A stretch of 64,000 bases of DNA from Morella rubra. Lineage: Eukaryota; Streptophyta; Magnoliopsida; Fagales; Myricaceae. The translations under genes and the position numbers were made by a program. This document shows, in pieces, positions 36,901 to 51,900 of the stretch (position 1 is its first letter; every line of letters starts with the position of its first letter). Where the stretch lies: contig CM025856.1 in assembly GCA_003952965.2 (NCBI GenBank), forward strand, positions 26,079,005 through 26,143,004. The letters run 5' to 3'. The notes beneath the pieces are model-generated. The model was given only the letters and a program-made list of their open reading frames with translations, was not told where the DNA came from and searched no databases.

Positions 36901-39900
36901 ATGTCGACTCTTTTGTTCTCTTGATGTCTCGCTGTGTCTCTTATTTCACTTCTCATTTCTATAGCCTTTGAGTCTGAAATTTGGTCTTCTCTCACAGGTT
37001 TGTATTAGAGGCAATTAAGGGCATGTTTGCAGACCAAAATTTTCTGGGAATTTTGGGAATGTTGTGAAATTTGAGGTAGATTAGAGTTTTATTGGATTTT
37101 GAGAGAAAAGTAGAATTTTATGGGAGTTGGTGAAAAAGTGAAGAAAGATGATTTGAAATTTTTTAATGTTTATTGTAATGGAAAGAGATAATTTGATGGG
37201 GAGAGATAGATGATTTTGAAGTTTTTTATTATTATTTTCTTGACTAAAATTTTGAGTTAGTTATGTTTGCAAATGAGAAATTTGGAATGGGGAGAATTTT
37301 GGTTTGCACTAAATTATAAAACTATGAGCCATGGTTCTAGGCTTCACGTTTGGGGTGATTGTACTATAACACTCCCTAATAGCATGGATATATGCATGTA
37401 TTTTGGACATTCCTATTCTTTATTCTCCCGCTTGTACAGAGTGGTTTTTGTGTAGTGTAAAAAACCCTAAGGGAGAAGTAAAGTAATCCGATTTTTTTAA
37501 AAAGAAACAGTATTTTGCTAAAGGTGGAAGCATTGTCTTGATTTTGTAGTGCACTTATTCTCTGTTTATCATTCCTGACCCAGAGCCTAATTTGTTCGAA
37601 AAGTAATCCGAAGGTTTTATTTTCTTTTTTCTTTTGGTTCTCTTGGGTAAGGGTTGGCAGATGAATTTAGATTCCATTGTTTGATTGGAATATGGTGTAT
37701 TCCCCATTCATTCTAGAGGGTTTGGTGTTTGTAAATGAACTACTTTTGATCCATCATTTATTGGAAAGTGGTGGCAGTTTTGCCGACTTAAAAAAATCAC
37801 TTGTGGATGTCTGTTGTTGGTGTGAAATATGGAGAAGGCTGAGGTTACATTTGGAGTGTTGAGAAGCTCCCATGGTTTGATGCTGTCGAAGAGTTTTAGG
37901 GGTTAATATTCATGGTTTCTATTTTATTGTGGATGGTAAGGAGTTTCATATTCTGGTTTGCTATTGGATTCTCTGACACATCTATAAACGGTCAGCAGGA
38001 CTGGGATGTATTAAGAGGGGTTTATGTTGGAGATGGATTACCACACTGGAATGTTGGATTTGTGTTTGGATAGGAGAAAAGTTTCTTTCTGGAGGAATCA
38101 TTAAGAAAGTTTTTTGAAATGTGTTTTTTTGGGTGTTTGTGAAAGTGGTGGGGCCCATAAGATACATTTTTTGAGGTGTGGTAGTGGTGGGTCTACTAAA
38201 CATATGTTTGGAAAGAAATTTTTTGTAAGAGGTCCGGTTTTGTGTTTTTTGGTTTCTTCTGGTCATAGAAGCCAAGGATAATGATGAGATGAAGTTATAC
38301 TTGAGAGATTGGAAATTGTTTTAATGTTTAATCATGTGTGGGAGGAAAAGAGATGTGGAATGGACAAGAGTTTTCAAAATCATGAATCAAGCACACCTAA
38401 GGTTTTTGACCTGCACTTTAAGACTGGCAGCTGGAGTCAATTTGTTCTGTTTAATTTATGATGCTCTAGTATCCACTAGGTCGGGGTTGAGTACTTAGCC
38501 AGAAACAAAAAGAATAAGGTTGGGAAGAGGACATGATGAGGTGGAGATTGACAATGAATGAGAGATTTCATGTTTGGTCTTATTACAAGTGAATGAGGGA
38601 TGCCTGGTGGGGGAAATGTTCTTGGAAGAGCATTTGTCGTGTATCAGTTCCTCAGAAAAAGTGAGTTATGTTTTTTGTTAACAGCTGGGAATCCATGGAA
38701 AATAGGAATTATCATAGCTTGGTCCTGTGTATAAGGGGAGTAAGTTAGTAGACCATTTGTTATTCAATTTAGAATGGCTAGATATTTGTGGTCATCAGTG
38801 CTAGCTCTTATCGGAGTATGGTAGATGATGCTAACGATCAGTATGAAGATGCTTACTTGCTGGAAGGTTGGTTTTGGTTGTTATGTGAGATATTAAATAT
38901 CCTCATTCAATGCGGCTTGTGGATTTTGTGGTGAGAATGTTAGAATGGGACAAGCGAGGTACCTGAATGATTTGAGTAATGTTCTAGCCAGGTCTTCATT
39001 TTTATTCTTTTTCAGATTTCCTTTGTCGTCCAAATTTCAGATTTTAACATCTTTGGAGGATTTGATTTATAGATGCTTGACTTTTTCTTACTTGCTACAA
39101 AAAATAACTGAAAAAAGCACTGTTCTAGACTTTGGGAGCTCAATGCTTTTTGGCATTTTCTAAACACATTTAGGTGAAGCTCCCTCGCAAAAATTCTCCA
39201 AATTTGTAGAACATTTGGTAGTGGTGTCAATATTTAGCTAGATTGGAGTTCTGTTGGGGTTTGTAAATATTTTGATGATATTTGATTGTAGATTGATTTT
39301 TGTTGGAGTTTGTAAAAAAGTGTCGAGAGAGATGATTTGGTGGAATTTTTTAATAAAAAAGTATTGGAGTTAGGTGAAAAACTATGGAGAGAAAAGATTT
39401 GATAGAATTTTTTTTTTTTGAAAAGATATTGGACTTTGTGTTTAATTTTTTGAGATTATGAATGTTCGGTCGTGAATTTTTTTGCTTTCAAAAAATTTCC
39501 TCAAAATGGTGAATTTTTCACATGGCCAAACATCACCTAGATAAAAGTGGCAAAAGGTTTCAGCTTAAATAGGAGCACTAGGCCATCATTGGTACGGCAT
39601 TTTTTTTTCTCTAAATGCACTGCCTAAGGGGACCATGCCTAAAGCCATATTTACAGTGATGCTGACGAAATTGCCCTTTCCAATATGCCAAGAGATACGA
39701 AATCAGGGCTTGCCTTGATTTAGACTATCTAACAGTGTATTCAGCTTGACTACTGCATTTTGTTAAGTACTCAACTGTTACTGATATTGATGTTGCTGAT
39801 GTGTTTGACAGCATAAAAACTACTAACTGGTTTTTGTTTTTTGCTTCATTATCAAGTAGCCGATGCATCTCTGTCTTGTTTGATTTGTTGAGACTATGTT

Positions 39901-42900
39901 CTTTCTGTGGCTCTGATCATTCTCTTCTTTTTGACCTATCGTTCTTTTGATTTTATGCTTTATTTATTTTCTTAATGGTACTGGAACGCTGAGTATTTTC
40001 TTGCTCGTTAGAGGCTGGCCCATTTATAGTGCTCTTTGAAGCTTGCTATGGGGTCCTAAAGAGAGAGTGGGAAGCATTGGAGTCTGCAGGTGATGTTTCT
40101 CTGGGAGAGGTATGAAAGAAAATCAGTAGTGGATGGACTTTGTTATTAGATCTCCTTGTTCACCTGTATGCAGCTGAGTTAATTATGTATTATCTGCGCA
40201 TGTATTTTCCTTTGGTTGATGTCTGTCTTTGCCTTTTGATTGACAGTTCCATTCCGAAATTCTGAATTGGGATTGTAGAAGATTTGTAGAACAGCTACTT
40301 GATACTGATCTTCGAGCATTAAATGCAAATATCCTGATTTGCATATTTTGGAGGTTACTGGAGGCACTTACTTCAGCTGTGCATGGAGATGTCTTGTTGG
40401 TTAGTGGTACTCCTTTCTTGGTTGTCTGTATATCTTATCCAGGACTGCTGAGGTGATTAATCTTTGATACTGATTCTGGATTGTTGTATTGTCACTGCTG
40501 AATATGTACTGTTATAATTGTTGTAGGATGCTCATGATGAATGGGTTAGCAGGCTTCAAGATTTGTTTGCTTTTTTTGCTGCCTCTCACTATAAGGAAGT
40601 TTTCAAGGACCACCTTCATTGTCTTGTCACAAGGAGCAAGATAGCTCCTGCTCGTTTTCTGTCCAGCTTTTTTACGGAAGAAGGTGCCTACTTAGCTTCA
40701 CCATCATCTACTTGCTTCTCATACTTCCATTCACCTCAAAAGATATTCCGTGCCATTGTTGGTTTTTTTTTTTTTCAATTATTGCATAGAATGCAGGGAC
40801 AAAGCTAGAATTGTTTACTTGGGGGTCCATGAAGAACGCTTTATTGTCTCATCCTAAAAACGTATGGACCTGTGTAATCAATTTGAAAGTAAAGTAGAAG
40901 AAATCAATTAAACAACAATCAGCAAATGTAAGTTCTTAGAACTATATAAGCAACATAGTACACAAAACAATAATAAAAAAAAGATTTTCTTGCCTTTCAC
41001 AAACATTAAAAAAAAACTGTAATTTTTCGGATTTGTTTTCTTAAAAGAAACTGGATATGTTATCCATTGGGACTCCAAATTCTGGCAATTCTAGAAAAAG
41101 AATCTGATATTTTTTCTCAGACCTTTGAGTCATTGGGTTTTCACAAGTCCTTCAAGGGTTGGAACTTTTTTGTCACAAGATTTGTGGAAGTCAAGAGGCT
41201 TTTGCAAACTTAAAGGAACAAGAAAGGTTTCTCAGTGTTTTTGGAAAGGGAAATGGGTCCCCCTTCTATGCTTGGTTTTAGTATTATTTTTCTTGGCTAT
41301 CATAGAATTCGGGTGAATTACTTTGTAAATTCAGTTAAAAATGGTGTGAAGTCGTTAAAGAAATTTCAAAGAAGTTAAAATCTGATGTTCTCCAACAAGA
41401 AGAATGGGAAGCAATTAAAATCAACAAATTTCAGATGTCAACTGGCATCAACAGCTTATTCCAGGGAAGAGGGGACAGGATTGTTGGAAGTTGTGGACTT
41501 ACCCATACTCAGTCTTAGGGGTCATTTTGAAAGCTTTGCACGTATCAAATTTTCGTGACAATCTTTTTCCCAAAGCCTCTTGGGGACCCAGAGATAGTTT
41601 CTTTCAGAGTTTTTCTGGCCTCGTGGATTCATCCTATACTTTCCCCCTTCGCTTCTGCAGTTTTCCTTTTACCTTGAACGTTCCATATTGTTGTTGCTTT
41701 TCCTGGTGTTTATGACCCACCGTTTTGGTTGTTGCTGATCCACGTTTTGTTGAGTTTTTGAGTAAGTAATAGATTCTGTTTGAAAAAGTATGGGATCCAA
41801 ACCAAGTACAAGGATAGTTTGAAAGAGCATGAAAGAAGACAGAGATAAAGAGTTTAACATCATAAAGACAAAGCTCCAAAACTCCATAAATGAAAAGAGA
41901 AAAATCTGATTACGATCATAATCCAATAAGTGGGTGTCAAATGATGGCTTCCTGGTGTGGTGTAGGTTACTTTTGCCATCTTCTTTGGCATATGAATGTT
42001 GTCTTTTGTCGAGTTATTAGCATGTCTCTCTATTCAATTCCTACTTTGGATGAAGAGGTGAAATAGCATGCTATATCCAAAATTGAATGCTTGCTTATAT
42101 CTTAGTTTATTCAAGGACAGAAAGTATAAACCAATGGGGCTTTGCAAAGGATATTTGGATTCTTTTCAGTAAAAAGGGGGTGGGGGTTTGTTATGGGTGC
42201 TCATAATTAATAGGTTCTCCTTGTTGATTTGGACTGTTAAAAGGAGGAGAAAACATCGGCTTTAAGTTGTACAAAATTATGTTGATTTCAAGAAAATTTA
42301 TCTTTTGAACCCAAGTCCATAACCGGGTCATTTTGTCCTTATACTATCATTTCAATCAATGATGGTATTTTGTCCTTATAGGGAGAGATGTTGGTTTAGA
42401 TAGATATGATGCTGGTGGTTGGTTGGTCAGGTGGTATGAGCTGAAAGAGGGGTCTCAACTACTCTTATGGTTCTATAAGTGGAGTTGGTTTAAAAAATTG
42501 TCCTTTGCATAACTCGGGTTTACTTTGTTACTGGTTCAAATAATGCCAATAGTACATGCATGTACAAAGCACATGCTTCATGAAGTGACATTATTGTCGA
42601 TTTTGGTTAAAAAAAGTGACGTGGTGGTTTACCAAAATTGGCACTTTTCCTTGTTGTATTGTTTATGATTGTTTGTTGAACTATGATATTGAATGGTTGA
42701 ATTGAGCAGTGGGTAGTGTGTTATTTTGTGAACTGAAGGTTGGCAAATCAAACTTGTGGCTTACCACTGGTTGGCAAAGTGTAGTTTCTCTTAGAAGTAA
42801 AATGAGGGTTGACTCTTTGATGCGTTTAAAATTGAGAACTATTTCATTCTTAGCTGCAAGTGGTGAATTATATACTCAAGTTTTATGATATGCATTAAAC

Positions 42901-45900
42901 TCTAGAATATGGGTATGTTATACATTGAGTTCATTTTTTAGTGCTTCTGTGGCAGGTTTCTTAGCCTGAAAATTTTCGTTCAAATTTTGTGTATGAATAA
43001 TTTGCCTATTTGTTTTGTGTTCTTTTCTGGTCCGTCATTGGATTGGTGATGATATTTTGTCTTCTGCAAGCTTTATCTTTTTTTTTTTTTGGTTTGTCAT
43101 GGTTATTGCAAAAAGATGTGCATTCATTTTATCTTATGTTTGCTATTACTTCTTGTAGGTGTTCCTGTTGGAGTTACAATTGAAAGTCTCCGCTGTTTTG
43201 CATTTCTTTGCTCTCATTCAGAAGATAGATTGCTGATTCAACTTTTAGCTGAATTTCCTTCGGTTCTCATCCCGTTGGCTAGTGATAACCAGGTTTGAAT
43301 TGAAATTCAAATTCTGATCATATTCTTATTATTACTTGTTTCCAACACTCTTTGTGGCTGTTTTGAGTTACAGTATAAATATTATGAGTGAGATGATTGT
43401 TTATTTCTTGCAGTTGTTACATATAAGTATACTACATTCTTATGTTATGGTTCCTTGAAATCTATTGTCTTTCCTTTCAGGATATAAAGATTGCTGCAAT
43501 GAACTGCATTGAAGGACTATATGCTCTGTGGCTTCATGCTGACTTTTCTAGCAAGAGAAATGGTATTGTTGCTGTCGTCATAAGCTTGTTATTTGTTCTG
43601 ACTATCTATTTTTGTCCCAGTTTGGATGTATTCTCAATCTGTTAAACAACAGGGAATAATGCAATTTGGAGCCATTTTCTTGATGAACTCTTGGGCTTGA
43701 TGGTTCAACAAAAAAGGCTTATATTGTCGGACAAACAATTTTTGGTGTCATTGTTGGAATCTTTGCTTAGCTCATCTTGCAATAGTCTTCTAGCGCCTCA
43801 AAGTATTCAGCAGAGGTACCAATTAATGTTCTTCTTATAAGTTTTCAACAGAGGTACCTATGTAATGTTATAATTACAGTTTGCACATCATCATCTTAAT
43901 TGATTGTTCTCCTTCGCTCAAAAGATTTATGCTATTCATGCATGTGTGATGCTTCTCCAGCTTCTATAACTTGTTTTTTGTGTGTTGTTACCTTTTCCCT
44001 TGGCTGTTGGAAGAAGTCTTTATTTGCAGGTGTCTTTTGACGTTTCTCTTCAATGATTGTATATCTGATCATAGTTCACAGACAGTATTGATGTACGTTG
44101 GAAACTGCTAATGATAAACTTCTGTTTGGCCAATTGGTCAGTAGGCAGGATGGGTCAAGTGTGTACTACGGATACTTTACATCCAAATTTGGGATTTAAA
44201 TCAAAGGTTGCCCATAGTAGTTTTACAGTGACACACGTTTGGATGTTCTTTTCCCATGAAAGAATATGGTCAATGTAGTATTATCATGGATCATAATAGC
44301 CAATTGCAACAGTCCCTACTTATTTTAGTGGCTTAGTTTATATAGTCTGTTTTGGGAGCCTGATTTATGAAGCCTAAGATTACATAGTTTTTGATTTTGC
44401 AATCTGTGGATAGCAACTGCATTGGGTTTAGAGGATGTTTCTCACCTTGTGTTTCTGGCTCCATCCTTATGCCTTTTGCTCTCTGAGCTATTTGAGGCTG
44501 AGAATTGACATTCTTCCTCTGGCTCTGCCTCCCTCCTCCTCCTCCCTCCCGCCCTCCCTCTTTTTGCCTCAAATTGCTTCTTTTTTCTTTTTTTTCTTTT
44601 TTTCCCTGTGTAGGAAAACTCTTAAGGTCGTGCATGTTTCATTGTTTGTCAACCATAAATTCATCTTCTTTGATAGATCATCATCATCATCATCATCAGT
44701 TGTAGGTCATTCATGAAAAGTTTTGAAGTTTCTAGGTATTTTGACTTTTGGATATTTCTTAATTAAGCATACTAATCCTCCTCTTTTATTCCCCCAATGC
44801 TTTTCAGGTTTGGTCAATCAACAAAAGAACAAATTCTCGCCTTTATTTTGGGTTCTTCTCTAAAACTTTCTGATTATGGGAAGGTTTGCCCTCTATCCTT
44901 TATCGCATATTGCCATGTTTGTTACTTACCGGCACGTAGAACTTCTCTAGAGACATTTGGTAGTGGGAAAATGTAAATTGGGTTGATTGCCTTTTGCAGC
45001 TAATGATATTATCTTTACTCAAAGGAGTGGGCAGTGCCATTATGCATGTTAAGGATGTGGAGTCCCTTTTATCTTCACTTTTGGAGAGGCGCAGACAATA
45101 TTACTTTGAATTGGATAAGTCATGCCAGAAGTTATCGAAAATTGAGATTGAGATCCTGAACCTTCTCTTGGAGGTAAGTTTCTAGATGGTCCTGAACATT
45201 TTTGAGTTTCTATCTCCCTTTAGTCTTGTATTTGTGTTTAATTTGAACTTCATCATCTGCCGTGTCAGAGCTGTGCTATGCCCTTTTCACTTGATGGACA
45301 TGCTTTCAAAGATTATTTGTTGAAGGCGTTGCAAGTAAGAAGTTGTTCATAACTCATACAGATCTTATTCTTATTTTCTGTAGTCTGCTGTTTCCTTAAG
45401 CTGTGTTGATGTCTTGTTTTGGACTCTTCAGTTGGACAATGTGGCTTCTGAAGACCCAGCTGTTCTACAGCCCTGTATCACGGTTTTGAAAAAGCTCAAT
45501 GGTCATCTTTACAGTGGATTGAATGATGATATACAGGTGACTTTTGTTCCTTAATTGGAAGTTCCTGTTGCTTCAAAATCATGAGTCTGAAACACTTTCT
45601 ATGACTTGTTTTTGTGAACTTGGAACAAAAATTTCTGGCTGCCTACCCCACACAGCTAGTATGATTAGGATGTTTGTTCTGAACGTATATGGATTTGTAT
45701 GGAACTGTTTGGATTTCAGGTTTCTGAGTGGAGACTTTATGTTTGGGAGATAGTTTTAAAATATCAAGCTAGGGGTTTATGCACAATAGTTTCTGTATCA
45801 CGTATTCAATTTCTGACTATTGCTCACTGTTGGACTCCGTGACTAAAACAATTGTACCAGTCAAAGGTGAAACTTCCAACAAAGCTCCCATTTTAAGTAT

Positions 45901-48900
45901 GGTCAAGATGATTGTTCCAAACATATATTGATTTGGATGCAACTGTTTGTCTTTTGGGCTTGTGAGAGTTGAGAGTTCAGGCTTTTGTACACGACGTGTT
46001 AGGGCATAGCCTTAAAAGTTCAAGGTAATGGTTTTGGCCCAATAGCGTTTGTATCAACTGTTCATTTTTGCACTGTTACTCGGTGTTGGACTCAACCACT
46101 TGACCACTTATAGCATTCGCACGTGAAGCTTACAACAAATCTTCCCCTTCAATTGGGTCTTCTATCATTACACGATTTGCATACTATTGGGCTACACTTT
46201 CCCTTGAATGGGGAACCTTGCTTAGCATTCCAAGTGTCACATGTCACTGTAAACTTCAATTGCTTTTCATTCGAGTGATTTTACTCAACAACGAGAGGAT
46301 CTAAAATTGGCCTGTAGAAAAAATTTAGCAAACGATACATATTTTGCTATTTACTGTTGAAAATAAGAACAACTTTGGGTTTTCCACCTGGTTGTGTTGA
46401 TCGTTTATTTATTAGCATAGTTGGAATCTCCTGAACCACTTTTGTTGATAACATTATTTTAGTTTACACTTGGAATTTCTAGACATAAAAGTTTTCAATC
46501 ATTAAAAGATTACATGGGAGTAATAATGCTTTGAAAGACTCCTATAATTCAAGTTATTCCTGGTATGGCTGAATTTTATTCTTTTTTGTCTCTGTTTTTT
46601 TTTTAGCAGGAGCTTCTATTTTATCAACTTGTGTTATTATTTCGGAATCCGAATGGCAATGTACAAAATGCAACCAGAGAGGCCTTGCTGCGGTTAAACG
46701 TTTGTCCCTTACTTTTCTCAGATTCTTCTATTTGTTGGAGTATCTTCACTAATTTTTGTTATGGCTTGGGTTTTCCTAGTAGTTGAAATCTGTTGCTTGA
46801 ACATTTCTGCTGATGGTAAGCTCCAGTGTTGGTCTATGTTATTGGATGCTTTGAGGGAGACACATAATTACTATGTCTATGATTATGATGGTCAATCTCT
46901 TAGGAGAAAGTTGACGTGCATGTTTCTTTTCTGATGGGCGAAAGAGATTAGATTTATTGACATTTTGGATTCCTTTTTAACTGCCATTTCATGGTGAAAA
47001 GGTGCTGGAAATCTTTAAGTTTGATCCACTAAGCAACAATCACTTCTATTGGATAAATAAACTCTGTACCGTACATGGACTTATATTCAGAAGGTGGACA
47101 AAATAGAGGGGGTAGTTGGAGCCCTTTATTCCCCGTATATTCCGGCTGCTATTTTGTACCAGTCGAACTGTGTATCCTAGTAGAACTCTAGATGGATTTA
47201 ACTATTTTAAGGTTTGTTTCTTAAGCATTTAAAATGAAAAAATAAGCCTCCACATGGGGAGTCTTTGGATATAAAAATGATTGTCACAAGGGCATTTTCT
47301 TCCTGCGGGCAATTCTGTAACTGTTTTTTTTTTCTTTGATCAGAATAGGATATACTGAGATTGCTGAACCACTCTGTTTCTTCTATTTGCTTAGTGCTTA
47401 TTTCCATACAATTTGTTTGAGTTGATGTGAATGGATTGCGCTTTTGGTTGAAGAAAACATATAATGAAAATGAAAAGCTTCATTGTTGTCACTTTATTGG
47501 CGTTCTGCAGAATATTGATCAGTGTCTGAAATCTTAAGTTAGTGACGTTCCAATAAATCTTCTTCCATATTATATATTAATGGAGTTTCGTTTCTACTAT
47601 TTTGTTTATTTTTTCATCATATATTGTAATGTGTTTATCAGAAAGAAAATAAAATCTATTAAGTACCACAGGCTAGTGCTTTGGAGTCCATCCACTTTTT
47701 GTTCTTATAAGCAATATGAACGTAAATGATGCCTTTTGTATATTGCAGATATCTTGGTCCACTCTCAGCAAGATGCTCACTTTTATATCTAAGCAGGAAA
47801 GTCCCATAATTAGTTCTGCATGTGGGAAGAAGAAAAAGAAAATAAATGTGCAGAGTTCTTATAATGTGATATCTAAGGGAGAAGATGCACTTTCTTTCCT
47901 TAGCTCTCTTGTTGATATTTTGCTGCTGAAGAAAGACATTGCAGACAGGTCTGCTTTTAGCTTCCCGTTTTGTAATTTTCTGCTATGCTGGTGCTTTGTA
48001 CTCACTCAGACTAACTAGATTCAATTTATTGATTACAGGGACTCTCTTATAGGACCCTTATTTGAGCTTCTTGGCAAGGTTTTTTCTGACGAGTGGATAC
48101 ACAGCTCTTTTACCCAAGATGAAAAATGGACCCAAGTATCACCCAGCATTTCTCAGACCATGTCTAGCACTGTGTGTTACATTCAGCAAACGCTGCTAAA
48201 CATCCTGGAAGATGTTTGTACTTCACTTGTCAGTGCCGTTCCACTTAAGGTGTGCCACCAATTTCTAGATTTTGAAAATGAATTGGAAATGATGATTTCC
48301 TACGTGGCCTGTCAGCTTCTATCATTCTGCCATTTTAGTATTTATTCCTGTTTCTCGTGTTGACATGTTACTCACGTTCACGGCAGGCTGACATTGTACA
48401 AGAAATGGACATCAAATTGTTGGTTGGATGTGCCCGTTCTGCAAAGGATGGAGTAACCCGTAACCATGTATTTTCAGTAATCTCATCTGTTGCAAAGGTC
48501 GTCCCTGAAAGAGTCTTAGAGCATATACTTGATATTATTGGTATAATTGGAGAATCCGCTGTTTCACAGGTTTGTTAATATACTTGCTTTTCTTGCATAA
48601 TTTACTATGTACTGTATCTTATAGTTGTGTGCCTGATAATGGTGTTGCTGTTGGATAATGTTATTGTACTCAATTAGGGGTGAAAGATCACTTGATGGTC
48701 TTGAGACTTTTTGAAGAGCTTATTAGATGTTTTACACAAGCTTTGAACTTCGTCCTTTGATTTGAGTTTTGGTTGCCAGATGCTTAAGCTTGGGTAAAAG
48801 TTAGGTTCTTACAGTTAAATCCCCCCCCCCCCCCCCCCCTTTTTTTATGGATTAATTAGCAAACATACCTTTTTCATGTATGTGGCATTGAATCTATGAA

Positions 48901-51900
48901 ATCTTCCTTCCCCCTTGTTTAGTTTATTGGGGGAGATGCCACCTAGTCTAACTACGATTGGCAAAAGTCTATTTTGGGGTGACAATTCAACAATTTAGTT
49001 CTAGGCTAATCCCTTTAAACTTTATAATCTGCCTACAGAATGACGGTCACTCTCGGCGGGTCTATGAGGATCTTATATCAGTTGTTGTTCCCTATTGGCT
49101 GTCTAAGACACAGGATATGGAGAAATTACTTCAAGTGAGCAATCTATCTATCGTTGGTAGTCATCGTCTCTTTTGCCCATTGATTGTAGTTGTGCGTGAT
49201 CTGGTGTTCTAATGTGCTTGAGTTCTTTCCTTTAGGTTTTCATGAACGTCTTGCCTGAAGTTGCTGAGCATAGGAGGGTATCAATTGTTGGATACTTATT
49301 AAGGTACTATCAATATATTCTTCACGACAACTTACAGATTCAATTTTCTTGTTGGTTCTCCACCTGCTTTAGTTGACATGCTTTTTCACAGGACTCTGGG
49401 AGAATCTAGTAGCTTGGCTTCACTACTTGTCCTTCTATTCCGTTCATTGGTTTCCAGGAAGGGACTCTCTTGCCTTGATAATTTATGTGATTTAGAGAGT
49501 TTCACATCAGTGATGCATAGAGAGTGGGAGTATGTATTTGCGGTGCAAATTTGTGAGCAATATTCTTGCCTGATATGGCTTCCTGCTCTTGTTCTGCTGC
49601 TTCAACAAATGGGAAAAAATAATCTGTGCCAAGACCTGTGCATGGAATTGCTACTTGCCCTGCAGTTCATTTTACTGAAAATGCAGGATCCAGAGTTTGC
49701 ACTTAAGCTTGAATCAGGGGAAGATTCAGATGGCATTCAGGTACAAATGCTTTCATTCTTTCTCTTTTCCTGTAGAATAAGAGATTGGGGACAATTGCTG
49801 GGCATCCCTTTAATTGCTTTCAGTGCATTGGCCTTGTTCGTCACATTGTAGTGAGAATAGTTGTTAAATGCACGTCGTTGGCCCCAATGCATGTATCTTA
49901 TAGTTTTCTTTTCTTGAGTGATTGTCATTTTGCATGTTGGTGATCAACGTACTCAGCATGTTTGATATATGTCTGAATGAGTTTGAATGTGGAAGGGAAG
50001 ACATGCTGACATCTGAGGCACCCATATGTGCTGCGACCTATTCTGTTAACCCTTTCTCCATTTTAATGGGTACCCAGTGATTACAATTACAATGGATGTG
50101 ACGGGTGGTTTAATTTGCAGAGAACCCTTGAAGAACTCCTGGAACAGGTTGTTTCTCTCACACAACTTGTGGATGCAAGTAGGAAGCAAATAAATGTTCA
50201 TGTTGTTATCAGGAAAGAACTAAAGAACTGTGTGCATGCTGTCTTGAGGCCAATCACTCTGCATATGATCCCTTCAGCATTTTTCAACAGCATTATCAAA
50301 TTGCTTGGCGGTACAGATGGCAATGTGAAAAAGAAGGTACTTCCTGTGATGGCCCTTTTTTCAAAAGATGGGGTGAAAAAGGATCTGCTCTTATTTCCAG
50401 TTTTTGGAGAGTGTTTTTCACCTGTCTCAATTGGACAAAGTAATTTTGGCATATTGGTCCTCAAAGAGGGCACTTCCTATCATTTAACTGTAAATCTGTT
50501 TTAAGCCTATATTGCTTCTCGTCACTTTTTTAAAAAAATATTCTTTTAACGATATGAATGCATTGGACTGCAAAGAAATTCCAACTTGAGTGGTTGGGAT
50601 TTTGAAGAGATTCACCCTTGGCACCTTATACTACAATACTTATAAAAAAAAGCACCTTATACTCCAACCATTCAAGTGCACTACATTTGTCAGGTTACTT
50701 GATATAGTAAGTTATACTTCCATGCAGGCTCTTGGGCTACTGTGTGAGAGGGTTAGGGATAATCAGACACTTAAGTCGAAGAGTAAGGGTGGAAGACGTT
50801 TCAACACAAAACCATGTAGTGATTGGCATCATATGGATGAGAGTGCTCTTAAATCATTTGACAAGATGTCTTTGGAAATCAATCGTTTAGTTGATGAATC
50901 TCTCGACAACTCAAATCCTTCATTGAAACTGGCAGCACTTTCGGCACTAGAAGTCTTGGCCAACAGGTTTCCTGCTAATTATTCCATCTTTAGCAGGTCC
51001 CTTGCATCTGTTGCAAAAGGTATATCTTCACACAACTTGGCTATATGTTCTGGCTGCCTTCGTGCAACTGGTGTTTTGGTCAATGTGCTTGGACCAAGGT
51101 CTGTAGCTGAGCTTCCTCACATAATGGACTGTGTGATAAAGATTTCTGGCAAAGGCTCCCCGTGTTCAGATCTAAAAACAAAAGGTTGTGGCAACAACAT
51201 TCCTGTTGCAGTATCAACTTCCAAGGAGTCTCTTGCTCTGTCTATTCTTTTCGCATTGGAGGCGATTGTAGACAAGCTCGGTGGTTTTTTAAATCCCTAT
51301 CTTGGAAATATCATGGAAATTTTGGTGCTTTTCCCAGAATATGTATCAGGATCAGATCAAAAGTTGAATTTGAAAGCTGATGTAGTCCGTAAACTCCTTA
51401 CCGAGAAAATCCCGGTAAGCCCTCCTCTTAAAAATCTGTTAGTTGTCTTTGTTCTAGAAACCCAATACGTTGATGTGGTTTTTGTTTTGAAACTGGATCT
51501 TCTTTTGCAGGTGCGACTTGTCCTTCCACCTTTTCTAAAAATTTACTCTAGCGCTGTTCAGTCTGGAGATTCAAGCTTGGCAATCACTTTTCAAATGCTA
51601 GCAAACTTAGTTCATGCAATGGATAGATCATCTGTTTACAGTTACTATACAAATATTTTTGATGTTTGCTTGCTTGCTCTTGATCTACGCTGTCAACACC
51701 CTATTTCAGTTCAGAAGATAGATGTTGTAGAAATTAGTGTCATCAATGCAATGACTGCTCTGACTATGAAACTTACTGAGACTATGTTCAAGCCTCTTTT
51801 CATTAGGAGTATTGAGTGGGCAGACTCAGATATGGAAGAAACTTCAAGTACAGGAAGTACCAATGTAGATAGGGCTATAACTTTTTATAGCCTGGTGAGC

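Noticed and set aside
41125..41715. ORFs of 63-74 codons in a UTP10 intron
   Set aside because: They are broken, unlike any family I know, and probably derive from an old repeat.
30635..43158. Possible intron-encoded C/D snoRNAs in UTP10
   Set aside because: Ribosome biogenesis genes can host snoRNAs, and TGATG-like and CTGA words occur, but no pair had convincing boxes and terminal stem by eye.
44435..44716. Pro/Ser/Phe-rich ORFs of 66-93 codons
   Set aside because: They arise from CT-rich and ATC-repeat sequence before a UTP10 acceptor and are low-complexity.
50198..50473. Minus-strand 91-codon ORF
   Set aside because: It is the antisense shadow of UTP10 exon 34, whose plus-strand frame is strongly conserved.
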